From a bacterium (GTDB lineage Bacteria > Verrucomicrobiota > Kiritimatiellia > RFP12 > UBA1067), in assembly GCA_030537465.1 (NCBI GenBank), contig JAUNMP010000028.1:1-34748 (forward strand): a stretch of DNA of 34,748 nucleotides, in the 5' to 3' direction. Under the pieces are notes generated by a model that ran no database searches, had not been told where the DNA came from, and was given only the letters and a program-made list of their open reading frames with translations. The position numbers and the translations under genes were made by a program. Shown here one piece after another: positions 7,104-16,328 of the stretch. Position 1 is the stretch's first letter. Every line of letters begins with the position of its first letter.

Positions 7104-9277
7104 TTCACGCGCTCCGCCAAAGTGGTACGGCGTTCCCGCACGGTGTTCGTCTCAATGGCCTGTTTGACGGCCCAAGGCGCACCAATCACGAGCACGAGCT
7201 TGCGTCCACGGGTGATTGCCGTGTAGAGGAGATTGCGCTGGAGCATCATGAAGTGCTGCCTGTGAAGCAGCACGATCACCGCAGGATACTCGCTGCCCTG
7301 GGACTTGTGGATCGTCGTCGCGTAGGCGAGCGTGAGCTCGTCGAGGTCACCCGCACGATATTCGACGGGCTTGCCATCGAAGAGTACAATCAACGAACGG
7401 TCGGAGGTCTGGACCTCCTGGACAAAACCCACGTCGCCGTTGAACACGTCCTTGTCGTAGTTGTTCCGCAGCTGCATCACACGGTCGCCGACGCGGAAGC
7501 ACATGCCGCCGCGCTGGATGGACGGCCCCGTGCCGTTGAGGCGCTGCTGGATCGCGGCGTTGAGGTTCTCGGACCCCAGCAGGTTCCGTCGCATCGGCGT
7601 GAGCACCTGGACGTCCTGCAGCGGTTCCATGTGGAAATGGCGGGGAATCCGCGTGACCATGAAATCAAGCGCGTAGTCCAGCGCCTTGGCGGGGTCGTCC
7701 TGCGAGATGAAATAGAAGTCGCTTGTTCCGGAGCGCGTCTCGAAGGGCTCGCCGGCATTGACGTGGTGGGCATTGCGGACAATGAGACCCGAGTTGTCCT
7801 GACGGAAGATCTCCGTCAACTGGGACGTGGGAATGGCGCCGGAACGGATGAGATCGTGCAGTACGTTGCCGGGTCCGACGGACGGCAGCTGGTCCGTGTC
7901 GCCCACGAGGATCAGCGTCGCCTGACGCGGCAACGCCGCGACGAGATCCGCCATGAGGCGGATGTCGACCATCGACGTCTCGTCGAAGATGAAGACATCG
8001 CCCGGCAGCGGCTTCTCCTCGTTGTAGGTGAATTCGTTCGTCTGCGGATTGTACTTCAGCAGGCGGTGGAGCGTCTGGGCGGGCGCACCGGTCGACTCGG
8101 TCATGCGCTTCGCGGCACGACCGGTCGGCGCGCCGAGCTGCACGTTGATCTTGTGGGCGCCCGTACGGGCGGCGAAGATCTCGACAAGCGCGCGGATGAT
8201 GGTCGTCTTGCCGACGCCCGGACCACCCGTCACGATGGAGACCTTCGAGGAAATGGACTTCCGGACCGCGCGCAGCTGGGCGGGAGCGAGCGTGAACCCA
8301 GCCTTCTTCTCCCACCAGGCGACGGCCTTTTCGGGGTCAATGGGCGCGAAAGAAGGCGACGTGTTCAACATGTCCTTCAACTTCACGGACACGCGGCGTT
8401 CGGCGATCCAGAGATCCCGAAGGTAGAGGCGGTCCTCCTCCCGGACGACGCGGCCGTCGTCGACTTCGCCCTTCAGCGCCTCGGCGAGGACCTCCACGGA
8501 GATGCCGACGAGTTCCTGGGCGTGCAGCAGAAGATCGGGCTCAGAGGTCCAGCAGTGCCCAGACTCATCAGCCTCCGTGCGAAGCGTGTGGACAATCGCG
8601 GCGCGGGCGCGCAACGGCGAATCCTTCGGGAGGCCGACGGCGAGCGCAATGCGATCCGCCGTAAGAAAGCCGATTCCCCAGATGTCGCGACAGAGGCGAT
8701 AGGGATCGCGCTTGATGATGGCGACGGAGTCGGGGCCGTACTTCCGGTAGATCTTCGAAGCCTTGCTGGCGGAGATGCCGTAGGTCTGCGTGAAGATCAT
8801 CACCTCGCGCGTGCCCTTCCCCTCGCGCCAGCCCTTGATGATGGACTCGATCTTCTTGGGACCGACCTTGGGGATTTCGCGGAGGCGTCCGGAGTGGTGA
8901 TCGAGAACGTCGATCGTGTCCGCGCCGAACCTGTCGACGATGCGGTTCGCGAGAACGGGTCCGATGCCGTGGATGAGTCCGCTCGCGAGATAGCGGCGGA
9001 TGCCCTCGGCTGACTTCGGCGGGATGCACTCGACCGTCTTCGCCTTGAACTGACGGCCACGCACGGGGTCGTTCACCCATTCGCCCGTCGCGTGGAGGTC
9101 TTCACCCTCCCACGCGGCGGCGCAGGTGCCGAGCACGGTGATCTCACGCTCGGCCAGGCGGAATCCCCCGTCGTCGACAGGGGTGACGTGAAGAATGGTG
9201 AAGCCCGTCTCGTCGTTGCGGAACACGACGGACTTGACGGTACCGTCGACCGTCTCGATCTCCACGCCTTCCGCCAT
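7100..9277 (-). CDS. recD2: RecD2-type DNA helicase
   Basis: ATP-dependent 5'-3' helicase of superfamily 1B, the RecBC-independent RecD form involved in DNA repair and replication-fork upkeep. The 725-residue length is typical. An N-terminal OB-like region (residues 1-85) is followed by helix-hairpin-helix segments (about 85-215, with GIGPVLANRI and IPKVGPKKIESI). Walker A GGPGVGKT is at 351-358, Walker B DETSM at 432-436, and GDTDQLPSVGPG at 459-470. The last helicase motif, with YATTIHKSQGSEYP, lies near 650. The stop overlaps the dus ATG. No RecB or RecC gene is in the window, in keeping with the RecD2 class. No clear ribosome site precedes the ATG. Confidence 0.95.
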   Translation of the reverse strand: MAEGVEIETVDGTVKSVVFRNDETGFTILHVTPVDDGGFRLAEREITVLGTCAAAWEGEDLHATGEWVNDPVRGRQFKAKTVECIPPKSAEGIRRYLASGLIHGIGPVLANRIVDRFGADTIDVLDHHSGRLREIPKVGPKKIESIIKGWREGKGTREVMIFTQTYGISASKASKIYRKYGPDSVAIIKRDPYRLCRDIWGIGFLTADRIALAVGLPKDSPLRARAAIVHTLRTEADESGHCWTSEPDLLLHAQELVGISVEVLAEALKGEVDDGRVVREEDRLYLRDLWIAERRVSVKLKDMLNTSPSFAPIDPEKAVAWWEKKAGFTLAPAQLRAVRKSISSKVSIVTGGPGVGKTTIIRALVEIFAARTGAHKINVQLGAPTGRAAKRMTESTGAPAQTLHRLLKYNPQTNEFTYNEEKPLPGDVFIFDETSMVDIRLMADLVAALPRQATLILVGDTDQLPSVGPGNVLHDLIRSGAIPTSQLTEIFRQDNSGLIVRNAHHVNAGEPFETRSGTSDFYFISQDDPAKALDYALDFMVTRIPRHFHMEPLQDVQVLTPMRRNLLGSENLNAAIQQRLNGTGPSIQRGGMCFRVGDRVMQLRNNYDKDVFNGDVGFVQEVQTSDRSLIVLFDGKPVEYRAGDLDELTLAYATTIHKSQGSEYPAVIVLLHRQHFMMLQRNLLYTAITRGRKLVLVIGAPWAVKQAIETNTVRERRTTLAERVK

Positions 9278-9284
9278 CGGCAGG

Positions 9285-9794
9285 CTACTTCGCCTCTTCG
9301 GCGACGTGGACCTTCTTGATGACGATGGGCTCTTCGGGGACGTTCTGGTGAGGACCCGCGAAACCGGTCTTCACCTTCGCGATCTTGTCCACCACGTCCA
9401 TTCCGTCCGTGACCTTGCCGAACACGGCGTAGCCGAACATGCGCGGGTCGGGTCCACGGTAGTCGAGGAAGCTGTTGTCCACGAGATTGATGAAGAACTG
9501 GCTCGTGGCGGAGTCCACAACCATCGTGCGCGCCATCGCGATCGTGCCGCGGGCGTTCTTGAGGCCATTCGCCGCCTCGTTCTTGATCGGAGCCTTCGTC
9601 GGCTTCTGGTCCATGGCCTTCGTGAAGCCGCCACCCTGAATCATGAATCCGTCGATCACGCGGTGGAAGATCGTACCATCGTAATGACCAGCCTTCACGT
9701 AACCGAGGAAGTTCTTCACCGTAACCGGGGCCTTCACTTCATCCAGCTCCAGGGTAATAGACCCCATCGAGGTCTCAATCGTAGCTTTCTTCAT
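9285..9794 (-). CDS. Cyclophilin-type peptidyl-prolyl cis-trans isomerase
   Basis: Catalyses cis-trans isomerisation of prolyl bonds during protein folding. It has 169 residues from the ATG at 9794, which has an AAGGAG site upstream; a longer frame lacks this support. Cyclophilin core motifs are [15 protein letters not shown] (with the catalytic Arg), [10 protein letters not shown], and [19 protein letters not shown]. No signal peptide is seen, so it is cytoplasmic, as for PpiB. A short insert [17 protein letters not shown] replaces the usual TxGDGT stretch, a common bacterial variation. It lies between the M24 peptidase and recD2 with short spacers, so probably one transcript. Confidence 0.93.
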   Translation of the reverse strand: MKKATIETSMGSITLELDEVKAPVTVKNFLGYVKAGHYDGTIFHRVIDGFMIQGGGFTKAMDQKPTKAPIKNEAANGLKNARGTIAMARTMVVDSATSQFFINLVDNSFLDYRGPDPRMFGYAVFGKVTDGMDVVDKIAKVKTGFAGPHQNVPEEPIVIKKVHVAEEAK

Positions 9795-9805
9795 CTTCGT
9801 TCTCC

Positions 9806-10912
9806 TTACTTCCGACTCTGCGAGAGCACCTCGCATCCCGTCGTGGTGATCAGCACGAGATCCTCAATCCGGACCCCAAGCCTGCCTTCAAGATAGATTC
9901 CCGGCTCAATGGTCACGAGCATGCCGGGCTCCAGCACCGTGTCGTCCTTCGGACGCGCCGTGGGCAATTCGTGGATTTCATATCCCACGCCATGACCGAG
10001 CGAGTGGCCAAACGCCTTTCCGTACCCCGCCTTTGTGATGATGTCGCGCGCCACCTTGTCGAGCGCGCCCGCGGTCATCCCCGGCTTCGCCGCGGCAATC
10101 GCCGCCCGATTCGCCGAAAGTACGACGTCATACACCTTCATGTATTCGACGTCCGCATTCCGAGGCATCAGACAGCGCGTCATGTCGCTGCACACACCAT
10201 CAAGCTTCACGCCCATATCGACCAGGAGCGGTTCTCCCTTCCGCCACACGGTATCATCGGGAACATGATGACATTCGGCCGCGTTCGCGCCCGCGCAGAC
10301 AATCGTCTCGAAGGCCTCTCCATCGCCAAGCGCGTTCATCCAGGCCCGGATGACGCGCTGAAGGTCCTTCTCGGTCATGCCGACTTTGAAGTCCTTCCGC
10401 GAACGTATCCAAATCTCGTCGTTCAGAGCCTCGGCTGCCGCGATGCGCGTGATCTCGTCCACGCTCTTCACCGCTCGAAGCGAGAGAATGTCGTCCCCTA
10501 CATCGGCCATTCTGACTTGGGGGAACGCCTTCTTCAGCTGAAGATACCGCGTTGCGCTGATCGCCCCCTCATAGCCCACCCGTGCAACCTTGATCCTCCG
10601 CCGAGCCAGAATACCCTTGACTACCTCGGCGAACGTCTCTCCTCGACGCAGTTCAATCGTCTTCAGCCAGGGGGCAACACGATGCACCATCGGCACATAA
10701 CGGAAGTCGGTGACGAAGAAGCAGGAGGTCTCTGCAGCGCGGGAAGACAAAGGCAGAACCACCAGACAACCGTTGTCGCAGACGACATCGCACAGGGATC
10801 GAATGTTCGCCTCGCCAAAGACGAGCGCAACATCAAGTCGGCGTCTCCGAAGGACCTTCGCAAAAGTCGCAAGACGCTCCGCCCGGGGATTCAAACCTTC
10901 GCCACCCTCCAT
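9806..10912 (-). CDS. M24 family Xaa-Pro aminopeptidase-like metallopeptidase
   Basis: Removes N-terminal residues before proline (aminopeptidase P) or acts as a related dipeptidase; cytoplasmic. It has 368 residues, with an N-terminal creatinase-like domain (about 10-140) and a C-terminal pita-bread catalytic domain. All five metal ligands are present, counting from the ATG: Asp232 (VDMG), Asp243 (SDMTR), His307 (HSLGHGVG), Glu336 (TIEPGIY) and Glu350 (VRIEDLV). I chose the ATG at 10912 because an AGGAGG site lies four bases upstream. A GTG one codon earlier is less well spaced. The TGATG overlap with the DUF2062 gene suggests coupling. Exact specificity is not readable from sequence. Confidence 0.93.
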   Translation of the reverse strand: MEGGEGLNPRAERLATFAKVLRRRRLDVALVFGEANIRSLCDVVCDNGCLVVLPLSSRAAETSCFFVTDFRYVPMVHRVAPWLKTIELRRGETFAEVVKGILARRRIKVARVGYEGAISATRYLQLKKAFPQVRMADVGDDILSLRAVKSVDEITRIAAAEALNDEIWIRSRKDFKVGMTEKDLQRVIRAWMNALGDGEAFETIVCAGANAAECHHVPDDTVWRKGEPLLVDMGVKLDGVCSDMTRCLMPRNADVEYMKVYDVVLSANRAAIAAAKPGMTAGALDKVARDIITKAGYGKAFGHSLGHGVGYEIHELPTARPKDDTVLEPGMLVTIEPGIYLEGRLGVRIEDLVLITTTGCEVLSQSRK

Positions 10913-11475
10913 CACGCCTCCTGCGCCTCCCGCATGCTCCCGGTCGTTGCCCTGGCCCTTCGCTTGCCTTCCTTGCGGGCACGGTGGGCCCTCACATAAC
11001 GGAATACGCCGATGTATGTCAACGGCACCGTAACCGCAGCAAGCAGAAAGCCTCCCAGGAAGAACGAGGCCAGAGTCGCACCACCGTCCTTCTCCACCAT
11101 CTGTCCAAGGGCCTGCCAGAAGTCCGACGTCCAGATCATGAAGGACCCGACATGCTTGAGCTCCTCCATCATTGTCGAGACGGGAGTCACATGAGCCCCA
11201 AACAGTTCAAGCATCCTGTTCCCCAGCCAGAACTGCATGGGGTAGATCAGGAAAATCGTGAAGTGGTTCGTGATGAACGTACCCAGCGTCGCCCCGACCT
11301 TGCTCCCCTTCAGAAGCACGGCAGTCGGAACCGAAAGCAGCAACTGAAACCCGAACGGAATCGTGCACCCGTAGAACATCCCGATCGCCCAACCGCGGGC
11401 GATGAACTCAACGGGGGCCTTCTCGCGCAGCATCTGCGCGAGAAGGTAGCGCCACTTGTCCTTAATCCACGACAT
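10912..11475 (-). CDS. DUF2062 membrane protein
   Basis: A small membrane protein of the DUF2062 family, molecular role unknown; some members are fused or adjacent to glycosyltransferases. It has 187 residues from the ATG at 11475, starting MSWIKDKWRY. The family's N-terminal amphipathic segment is followed by hydrophobic stretches at about residues 27-45, 55-80 and 130-155, and a basic C-terminal tail. The conserved-looking block AIGMFYGCTIPFGFQ and the TNHFTIFLIYPMQFWLG helix fit the family. The start overlaps the end of the DUF1015 gene by 14 bases and the stop overlaps the M24 start, so all three are probably co-translated. Confidence 0.8.
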   Translation of the reverse strand: MSWIKDKWRYLLAQMLREKAPVEFIARGWAIGMFYGCTIPFGFQLLLSVPTAVLLKGSKVGATLGTFITNHFTIFLIYPMQFWLGNRMLELFGAHVTPVSTMMEELKHVGSFMIWTSDFWQALGQMVEKDGGATLASFFLGGFLLAAVTVPLTYIGVFRYVRAHRARKEGKRRARATTGSMREAQEA

Positions 11476-12676
11476 GGACGAACAGACCCGACCTGAGCTT
11501 CGGTTCAAACCAGGTCGACTTCGGCGGCATGACCGCACCGGCATCGGCGATATCCATCATCTCGCCCACGGTAACCGGGAACATCGAGAACGCGACCGCA
11601 TCGCGACCGCTCTCGACACGTCCCTTGAGCTCGTCGAGGGGACGCACGCCGCCCATAAACGAAATCCGGGGAGAGGTTCTTGGGTCGTCAATGCCCAACA
11701 CCGGCGCGAGGAAGCGGTCCTGCAACACGGAAACATCGAGTGACGAGACGACGTCGGTTCCCGCGGGGACCTCCCAAGCGAGATCATACCACTTGCCAGC
11801 GAGGAACATCCGCGCATGGCGGCCCGCCGCAGGCATTCCATCGGCGACTTCCGTCACCGTGAAGATTTCTTCGGCCTTGGCCAACAACTGCTCGGCCGTG
11901 AGTCCATTCAGATCCGCGACGAGGCGATTGTACGGAAGAATCTTAAGCTGCGACGCGGGGAAGGCCACGGCGAGGTACCAGCGGCTCTCGCCTGCGAAGT
12001 CGTTCTCCTTCGCATAGCGGCTCGCGGCAGCGCTGCGGTGATGCCCATCCGCGATATATGCGGCGGGAATCCGCGCGAAGAGCTCAACAAGCTCGTCGGC
12101 GCGACACTCGTGACCATACGCGATCTCCCACACCGTGTGGCGGATGCCATCGGGAGCGACGAAATCATAGAGCGGCGCACCGGCACAGGCCTCGGAAACA
12201 ATCGCGTCAATGGAGGGATCGTCCTTGTAGGTCAGGAACGCGGGGCCCGTATGAGCCTTGAGAATTTCGATATGACGCGTGCGGTCGTCTTCCTTGTCCT
12301 TGCGCGTCTTTTCATGCTGCTTCAGTACGCCGGCCAGATAGTCCTTCGCGTCAAAGGTCGCCACAATGCCAGTCTGGGCGTGGTTCCCCATGACCTGACG
12401 GTAGGCATAGAACTTCGGGTCGGGATCCTGCACCAGAGCCCCGGAAGCACGAAGACCGTCAAGGGCCTTCTTCGCCTGAGCGTAGGCTTCGGGGGAAGCG
12501 CAGTCCGTCCCCTCCGGCATGTCGATTTCGGGACGCGACACATGGAGGAAGCTCACCGGATTACCCGCCGCCAGCGCACGGGCCTCGGAGGTGTCGACGA
12601 CGTCATAGGGGACTGCGGCAACGGCCGACGCCTTTTCAGGAGTCGGCCGCACGGCTGAAAACGGACGAATGTTCAT
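11462..12676 (-). CDS. DUF1015 family protein
   Basis: A conserved cytoplasmic protein of the DUF1015 family, function not established here. In other bacteria such genes are often near serine-biosynthesis genes; that link is only from general knowledge, and none are adjacent here. It has 404 residues from the ATG at 12676, starting MNIRPFSAVRPTPEKA and continuing VAAVPYDVVD, the usual family opening. The strongly conserved IADGHHRSAAA motif lies near residue 215, and DRTRHIEILKAHTGPAF is near 135-151. The upstream extension of the frame overlaps the surface-repeat gene and is unlikely to be used. A spacer of 7 bases separates it from that gene. Confidence 0.87.
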   Translation of the reverse strand: MNIRPFSAVRPTPEKASAVAAVPYDVVDTSEARALAAGNPVSFLHVSRPEIDMPEGTDCASPEAYAQAKKALDGLRASGALVQDPDPKFYAYRQVMGNHAQTGIVATFDAKDYLAGVLKQHEKTRKDKEDDRTRHIEILKAHTGPAFLTYKDDPSIDAIVSEACAGAPLYDFVAPDGIRHTVWEIAYGHECRADELVELFARIPAAYIADGHHRSAAASRYAKENDFAGESRWYLAVAFPASQLKILPYNRLVADLNGLTAEQLLAKAEEIFTVTEVADGMPAAGRHARMFLAGKWYDLAWEVPAGTDVVSSLDVSVLQDRFLAPVLGIDDPRTSPRISFMGGVRPLDELKGRVESGRDAVAFSMFPVTVGEMMDIADAGAVMPPKSTWFEPKLRSGLFVHVVD

Positions 12677-12683
12677 TGCCGGA

Positions 12684-13256
12684 TCAGTAGTTGGGGAAGA
12701 TGTCGAAGCCGATGTTGACGATGGGGCAGAACGCAAGTTCGCTGTCGCGGATCACGTTGACGCCACCAACCTGGAAGCCATAGGCGGTCTCGGCACGGTT
12801 GATGAGACCGACCTGGAAGCCCTGCACCTGCTCGGCGATGTTGATGATGCCGAGCTGGACACCGCGGAGCGAACGCGCCTCATTGAAGAGACCAACCTGA
12901 ACACCCGTGAGATCGGCGCGGCCGGCGGAGTTGTAGACGCCCACCTGGATACCGGCCATCACATCCTCGGCCTCATTGCGAAGGATATTCACCTGAAGAC
13001 CCTCGAAGTAACGGCAGCTGCCGTAGATGCCGAGGTCAAAGCCCGTAACGCTCTCGCACTTGCCATAGGGAAGCGTGAGGCGGAGACCGATGACATCGAT
13101 GTCCTTCGCGGAGTTGAACGCAAGCCACACGGGCCAGGCCGCCTTCGTGGAAGCCTTGGCGGAAACCGGGGCGGTCACAGGCGCAGGAGCCGATTCCTGG
13201 GCAAGGGCGACCGAGCAAGTCAGCGCGACACAGAGAGCCATCAGAGCTTTTTTCAT
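12684..13256 (-). CDS. Secreted LA_2272-type surface-repeat protein
   Basis: Residues 1-19 form a signal peptide (MKKALMALCVALTCSVALA followed by QES). After an Ala/Pro/Val-rich linker, the rest is made of degenerate repeats of about 18-22 residues with the core G(V/F)QVG(L/V)(F/I)N. Examples are GIQVGVYN, GVQVGLFN, GVQLGIIN, FQVGLIN and FQVGGVN. This pattern matches LA_2272/LA_2273 surface-repeat proteins first named in Leptospira, and suggests a stacked beta structure at or outside the outer membrane. The role is unknown. It has its own strong promoter at 13292-13320. It is 190 residues and complete. Confidence 0.8.
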   Translation of the reverse strand: MKKALMALCVALTCSVALAQESAPAPVTAPVSAKASTKAAWPVWLAFNSAKDIDVIGLRLTLPYGKCESVTGFDLGIYGSCRYFEGLQVNILRNEAEDVMAGIQVGVYNSAGRADLTGVQVGLFNEARSLRGVQLGIINIAEQVQGFQVGLINRAETAYGFQVGGVNVIRDSELAFCPIVNIGFDIFPNY

Positions 13257-13291
13257 TCCTAAATCCTTTTCGGGTGTTTCTGTTGTGGGGA

Positions 13292-13320
13292 ATTATAGGT
13301 TTTTTTGTCGGAAGCCGCAA
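13292..13320 (-). promoter_or_regulatory. Promoter of the surface-repeat protein gene
   Basis: Minus strand TTGCGG (13320-13315), 17 bases, TATAAT (13297-13292), giving a leader of about 30 bases. It lies just after the folC stop, so the downstream genes can be expressed independently of the folC transcript. Confidence 0.7.
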
Positions 13321-13328
13321 GTGGAAAA

Positions 13329-14669
13329 TCAGCGGAGCGTCAACTCGTTCGCATCTGGCGACCGAACGGGCCAGGGGAACGCACCGAGTTCGACCAGGGC
13401 TTCGCCAGAGAGAAACAGCGACCCGCAGACGACAATCGAACCGCCACTTGCCCGCGCCCACGCCAAAGCGCGGACGAAGGCGTCCGCGAGGTCATTGCAC
13501 GCCTCAGCCGCTGTGAAGCCCGCCATGAGCATCCGCTCGGCCGTCTCGGCGGGATCCAATGAGCGCGCATTGCGGATGGGCGAGGCCCATCCATAGGTTG
13601 CGAGCGCGCTCATGATGCGCAGATGGGCCAATACGTCCTTGTCGCCGCAATAGCCGGCAATAAGCCCCACGGGACCTTTGATTCCCGCCAGGCGCAGCGA
13701 ATCGCGGAGCGCCCGGGCCCCATCGGGGTTGTGGGCGCCATCCACGTAGATCTCCACGCCCTCGTGAACGATCCGCTGACAGCGACCCGGCCAAACCACA
13801 TGCTCCATTCCTCTGACGACCGCATGGTCGGGGATCTGGAATCCGCAGTCTCTCGTGAGCACGTCGACCGCGGTGAGCACCGTCATCGCGTTCTCAACCT
13901 GGAAGGCGCCATAGAGGGCGAACTGAACGGGAGGAAGGTTCCGCGCGGCGGTGGTGAGCGTCATCGGCGCGAGGCAATCCACCGTCACATGTTCGTCCGA
14001 GGAGACGAAGCGACAACCGTTCAACGAGGCAAAACGCTCGATGGTCTCCTTGGCCGTCTCGGGCATTACGCCGCAGACGACAGGACGCCCCTGTTTGATA
14101 ATGCCCGCCTTCTCCTCGGCAATCGCGGCATGTGTGGCGCCAAGCCAATCGCAGTGGTCAAGGCCGATGCGCGTGATGATCGAAACGAGAACGTCGGGAA
14201 TGACGTTGGTCGCGTCGAGGCGACCGCCCAGCCCCGTCTCAAGCACCACGACATCGGGCCGCGCCACGGCGAAGAGCTCGAACGCCATGGCCGTAAGCGC
14301 CTCGAAGAACGTCACCTCGACACCACTTTTCCGCTCGAGACGCTCAATCACGTCGAGCACCCGATCGGCCGCCGCCGTCAACGCATCATCCGAAACGGGC
14401 CGTCCATCGATGAAGAACCGCTCGTTGAGCGTCACGAGATGGGGTGACGTGTAACGGGCGACGCGATATCCTGCCGCGCGAAGAATCGAATCGAGCATGG
14501 CGCACACGGCGCCCTTTCCGTTCGTTCCCGCCACGTGAATGTACCGTAGCGTCTTCTGCGGATCGCCAAGTTCCGCCAACACGGCGTACATCACGTCCAG
14601 CCCGGGGCGCATCCCGAATCTGCGGCGTTCCATGATGCTCTTCAACCGCGAATTGTTCTCTATGCCCAT
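13329..14669 (-). CDS. folC: Folylpolyglutamate synthase / dihydrofolate synthase
   Basis: Adds glutamate to dihydropteroate and/or to folates, in the cytoplasm. It has 446 residues from the ATG at 14669, starting MGIENNSRLK. The P-loop GTNGKG is near residues 47-52, followed by TSPHL and the omega-loop region. The Mur-ligase-type motif ETGLGGRLDATN lies near 145-156, then LDHCDWLG and EKAGIIK. The C-terminal domain starts with WPGRCQ and has DGAHNPDGA near 320. The 5' end overlaps the 3' end of the UbiA-family gene by 10 bases, so it is likely in one transcript with the two genes upstream. Confidence 0.93.
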   Translation of the reverse strand: MGIENNSRLKSIMERRRFGMRPGLDVMYAVLAELGDPQKTLRYIHVAGTNGKGAVCAMLDSILRAAGYRVARYTSPHLVTLNERFFIDGRPVSDDALTAAADRVLDVIERLERKSGVEVTFFEALTAMAFELFAVARPDVVVLETGLGGRLDATNVIPDVLVSIITRIGLDHCDWLGATHAAIAEEKAGIIKQGRPVVCGVMPETAKETIERFASLNGCRFVSSDEHVTVDCLAPMTLTTAARNLPPVQFALYGAFQVENAMTVLTAVDVLTRDCGFQIPDHAVVRGMEHVVWPGRCQRIVHEGVEIYVDGAHNPDGARALRDSLRLAGIKGPVGLIAGYCGDKDVLAHLRIMSALATYGWASPIRNARSLDPAETAERMLMAGFTAAEACNDLADAFVRALAWARASGGSIVVCGSLFLSGEALVELGAFPWPVRSPDANELTLR

Positions 14670-15568
14670 ATCCTCACCACCAGTACGGCACTGAACGCCG
14701 TCAAACCATACCCCACCAGAATCAGCCACAGCCACCGATCCGAGAGGAGAATCTTCTCTGGGCGCCCCACGTCGCCCTTTCTATAAACCAAAAACAAATA
14801 ACGCATGACGCCTAGCGCCACAAATAAAACCGTAAACACGAGTCCGCGCGTGTGGAAACGCGCCACCGTGTCACCCGCCAGCGTATAGCAGGTGTAGACC
14901 CCCAACGTCGCAAGCGCGGAGAGAACGATGAGGGCGTCCAGCACCACGGGATGATACCCCCTCAAGGCCACGCGGCTCTCGGACGAAATAATCCTCTCGT
15001 GCCGCCGCTTGCAGAGCGCGAGGAACAGAGAAAGCAGAAAGGTACAACCCAGCAACCAGGGCGAGATGCGCGCGGCTATCGCCGCCGCGCCCGCGACGGC
15101 ACGCAGCACAAAACCCGCCGCGATCACGGCGACGTCCACATAGGGGACACGCTTGAGGAAGCCCGAATAGGCACATTGCATCACCGTGTAGAGCAGCAAC
15201 ACCGCAAACCCCCAGGTTCGATCAGGATGCCGCAACACGAGATAACAGGGAAACGCGAGCCCGAACGAAAACAGCGCAAGCGCCATCCGCACCGCGGCGA
15301 TCTTCGAGACGAGATCGGCCGCGATTGGACGCAGGCGCTTCACTGGATGGAGACGGTCCGTCTCGTAGTCCGCCACGTCGTTGAGCAGGTAGAACGCGCT
15401 GGCGACCAGCGAGAACGAGAGCGCCATCGCGCACACGAGGAGGAACGGACGAACGCCTCGGGCCATCTCCGCCTGAGACGCGTCCGCCACGGCAAAGAAC
15501 CACGCCGCGAACACGACGGCGTTCTTCGTCCACTGGTTGACCCGTAGCGCTTGAAGCCAGATCTTCAT
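14660..15568 (-). CDS. UbiA-family prenyltransferase, decaprenyl-phosphate phosphoribosyltransferase-like
   Basis: An integral membrane enzyme of the UbiA superfamily. It is closest in motif order to the group that transfers 5-phosphoribose to decaprenyl phosphate: LRVNQWTKN at residues 8-16, the first Asp-rich motif LLNDVADYETDRLHPVK near 62-78, RPIA, the second polar motif FLKRVPYVDV, LALCKRRHE near 184-192, and PEKILLSDRWLW near the end. Eight or nine hydrophobic helices are visible over 302 residues. In actinobacteria this enzyme feeds arabinan synthesis. The acceptor and product here are unknown. The ATG overlaps the stop of the GT2 gene (ATGA at 15565-15568), linking it to polyprenyl-phosphate sugar chemistry. 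Confidence 0.85.
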   Translation of the reverse strand: MKIWLQALRVNQWTKNAVVFAAWFFAVADASQAEMARGVRPFLLVCAMALSFSLVASAFYLLNDVADYETDRLHPVKRLRPIAADLVSKIAAVRMALALFSFGLAFPCYLVLRHPDRTWGFAVLLLYTVMQCAYSGFLKRVPYVDVAVIAAGFVLRAVAGAAAIAARISPWLLGCTFLLSLFLALCKRRHERIISSESRVALRGYHPVVLDALIVLSALATLGVYTCYTLAGDTVARFHTRGLVFTVLFVALGVMRYLFLVYRKGDVGRPEKILLSDRWLWLILVGYGLTAFSAVLVVRIWA

Positions 15569-16311
15569 TTGCCAAATCGCAGCCTAAAGACCATCTTGAG
15601 GGTCTCCGTGGCGATGGAGCCCGAGATCTTGGACGTACCCGCCCGCCGCTCGGAGAAGACGATCGGAATCTCCTTCAGCTTCAGGCCCATCTGCGCCATT
15701 CGATAGTTCATCTCCATTTGGAACGAATAGCCGAAGGAGCGAATGACGGAGAAGTCGCCGAGCCGCTCGAGGGCGTCACGCGTAAAGCATTTGAAGCCAC
15801 CCGTGGGATCCTGAACCGGCACGCCAAGCATGAAGCGGATGAAGCGGCCTCCGAAGTAGGAGATGAACCATCTTCTGAACGGCCAGCCCACGCATCTGCC
15901 CCCCTTCACGTAGCGCGAGCCGACGACGACGTCGGGAAAACCGGAACCTCGTTCACCGTTCCTGGTTTCCAATGGGAGAGCGCCGATGGTTTCGAGCATC
16001 CGGCGGACATCCCTCGGATCGTGCGAAAAGTCGCAGTCCATCTCGATGACGTGCGTCGCCCCCATGGACAGCGCCTTCGCGAACCCCGCCACGTAGGCCC
16101 GTCCCAGACCCTCCTTCTTCAGACGATGCATCACGGCGATGCGGGGATTCTCCGCGCAGAGGCCGTCGATGACCTCTCCCGTGCCATCCGGCGAATTGTC
16201 GTCCAAGAAAAGGATCATCCCCTCCGGAGGCAAATTCTCCAGCACCGCCGCGGCCATCGCCGCGACGTTCTCCCTCTCGTTGTAGGTGGGTATGACGACA
16301 ATCGGTTTCAT
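15565..16311 (-). CDS. Polyprenol-phosphate mannosyltransferase-like GT2
   Basis: A family 2 glycosyltransferase of the dolichyl/polyprenol-phosphate mannose synthase type, likely making a polyprenyl-phosphate hexose from a nucleotide sugar at the inner membrane. It has 248 residues. IPTYNERENV is at residues 7-16, DDNSPDGT at 37-44, the metal site MDCDFSHDP at 91-99 and VVGSRYVKGG at 129-138. No C-terminal membrane domain follows. Residues 113-124 are encoded by a 7-base tandem repeat and lie where family members have only a short linker before the GSRY strand. The ATG follows TATAAT by eight bases with no ribosome site, predicting a leaderless or nearly leaderless mRNA. Which sugar is transferred cannot be told. 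Confidence 0.87.
   Translation of the reverse strand: MKPIVVIPTYNERENVAAMAAAVLENLPPEGMILFLDDNSPDGTGEVIDGLCAENPRIAVMHRLKKEGLGRAYVAGFAKALSMGATHVIEMDCDFSHDPRDVRRMLETIGALPLETRNGERGSGFPDVVVGSRYVKGGRCVGWPFRRWFISYFGGRFIRFMLGVPVQDPTGGFKCFTRDALERLGDFSVIRSFGYSFQMEMNYRMAQMGLKLKEIPIVFSERRAGTSKISGSIATETLKMVFRLRFGK
15941..15975. repeat. Heptamer tandem repeat inside the GT2 gene
   Basis: Plus strand units CCGGAAC, CTCGTTC, ACCGTTC, CTGGTTT, CCAATGG; the middle three share NNSGTTY. In frame, it encodes GT2 residues 113-124. Confidence 0.65.
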
Positions 16312-16319
16312 GCAAGGAG

Positions 16320-16328
16320 ATTATACCA
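16320..16328 (-). promoter_or_regulatory. Extended -10 promoter of the GT2 gene
   Basis: Minus strand TGGTATAAT overlaps the lpxB stop codon. TATAAT ends eight bases before the ATG at 16311, and no -35 box is visible 16-18 bases upstream. Confidence 0.5.

Noticed and set aside
6995..9013. Open frame of about 670 codons on the plus strand opposite recD2
   Set aside because: Antisense shadow of the helicase gene in GC-rich DNA, with no recognisable domain.
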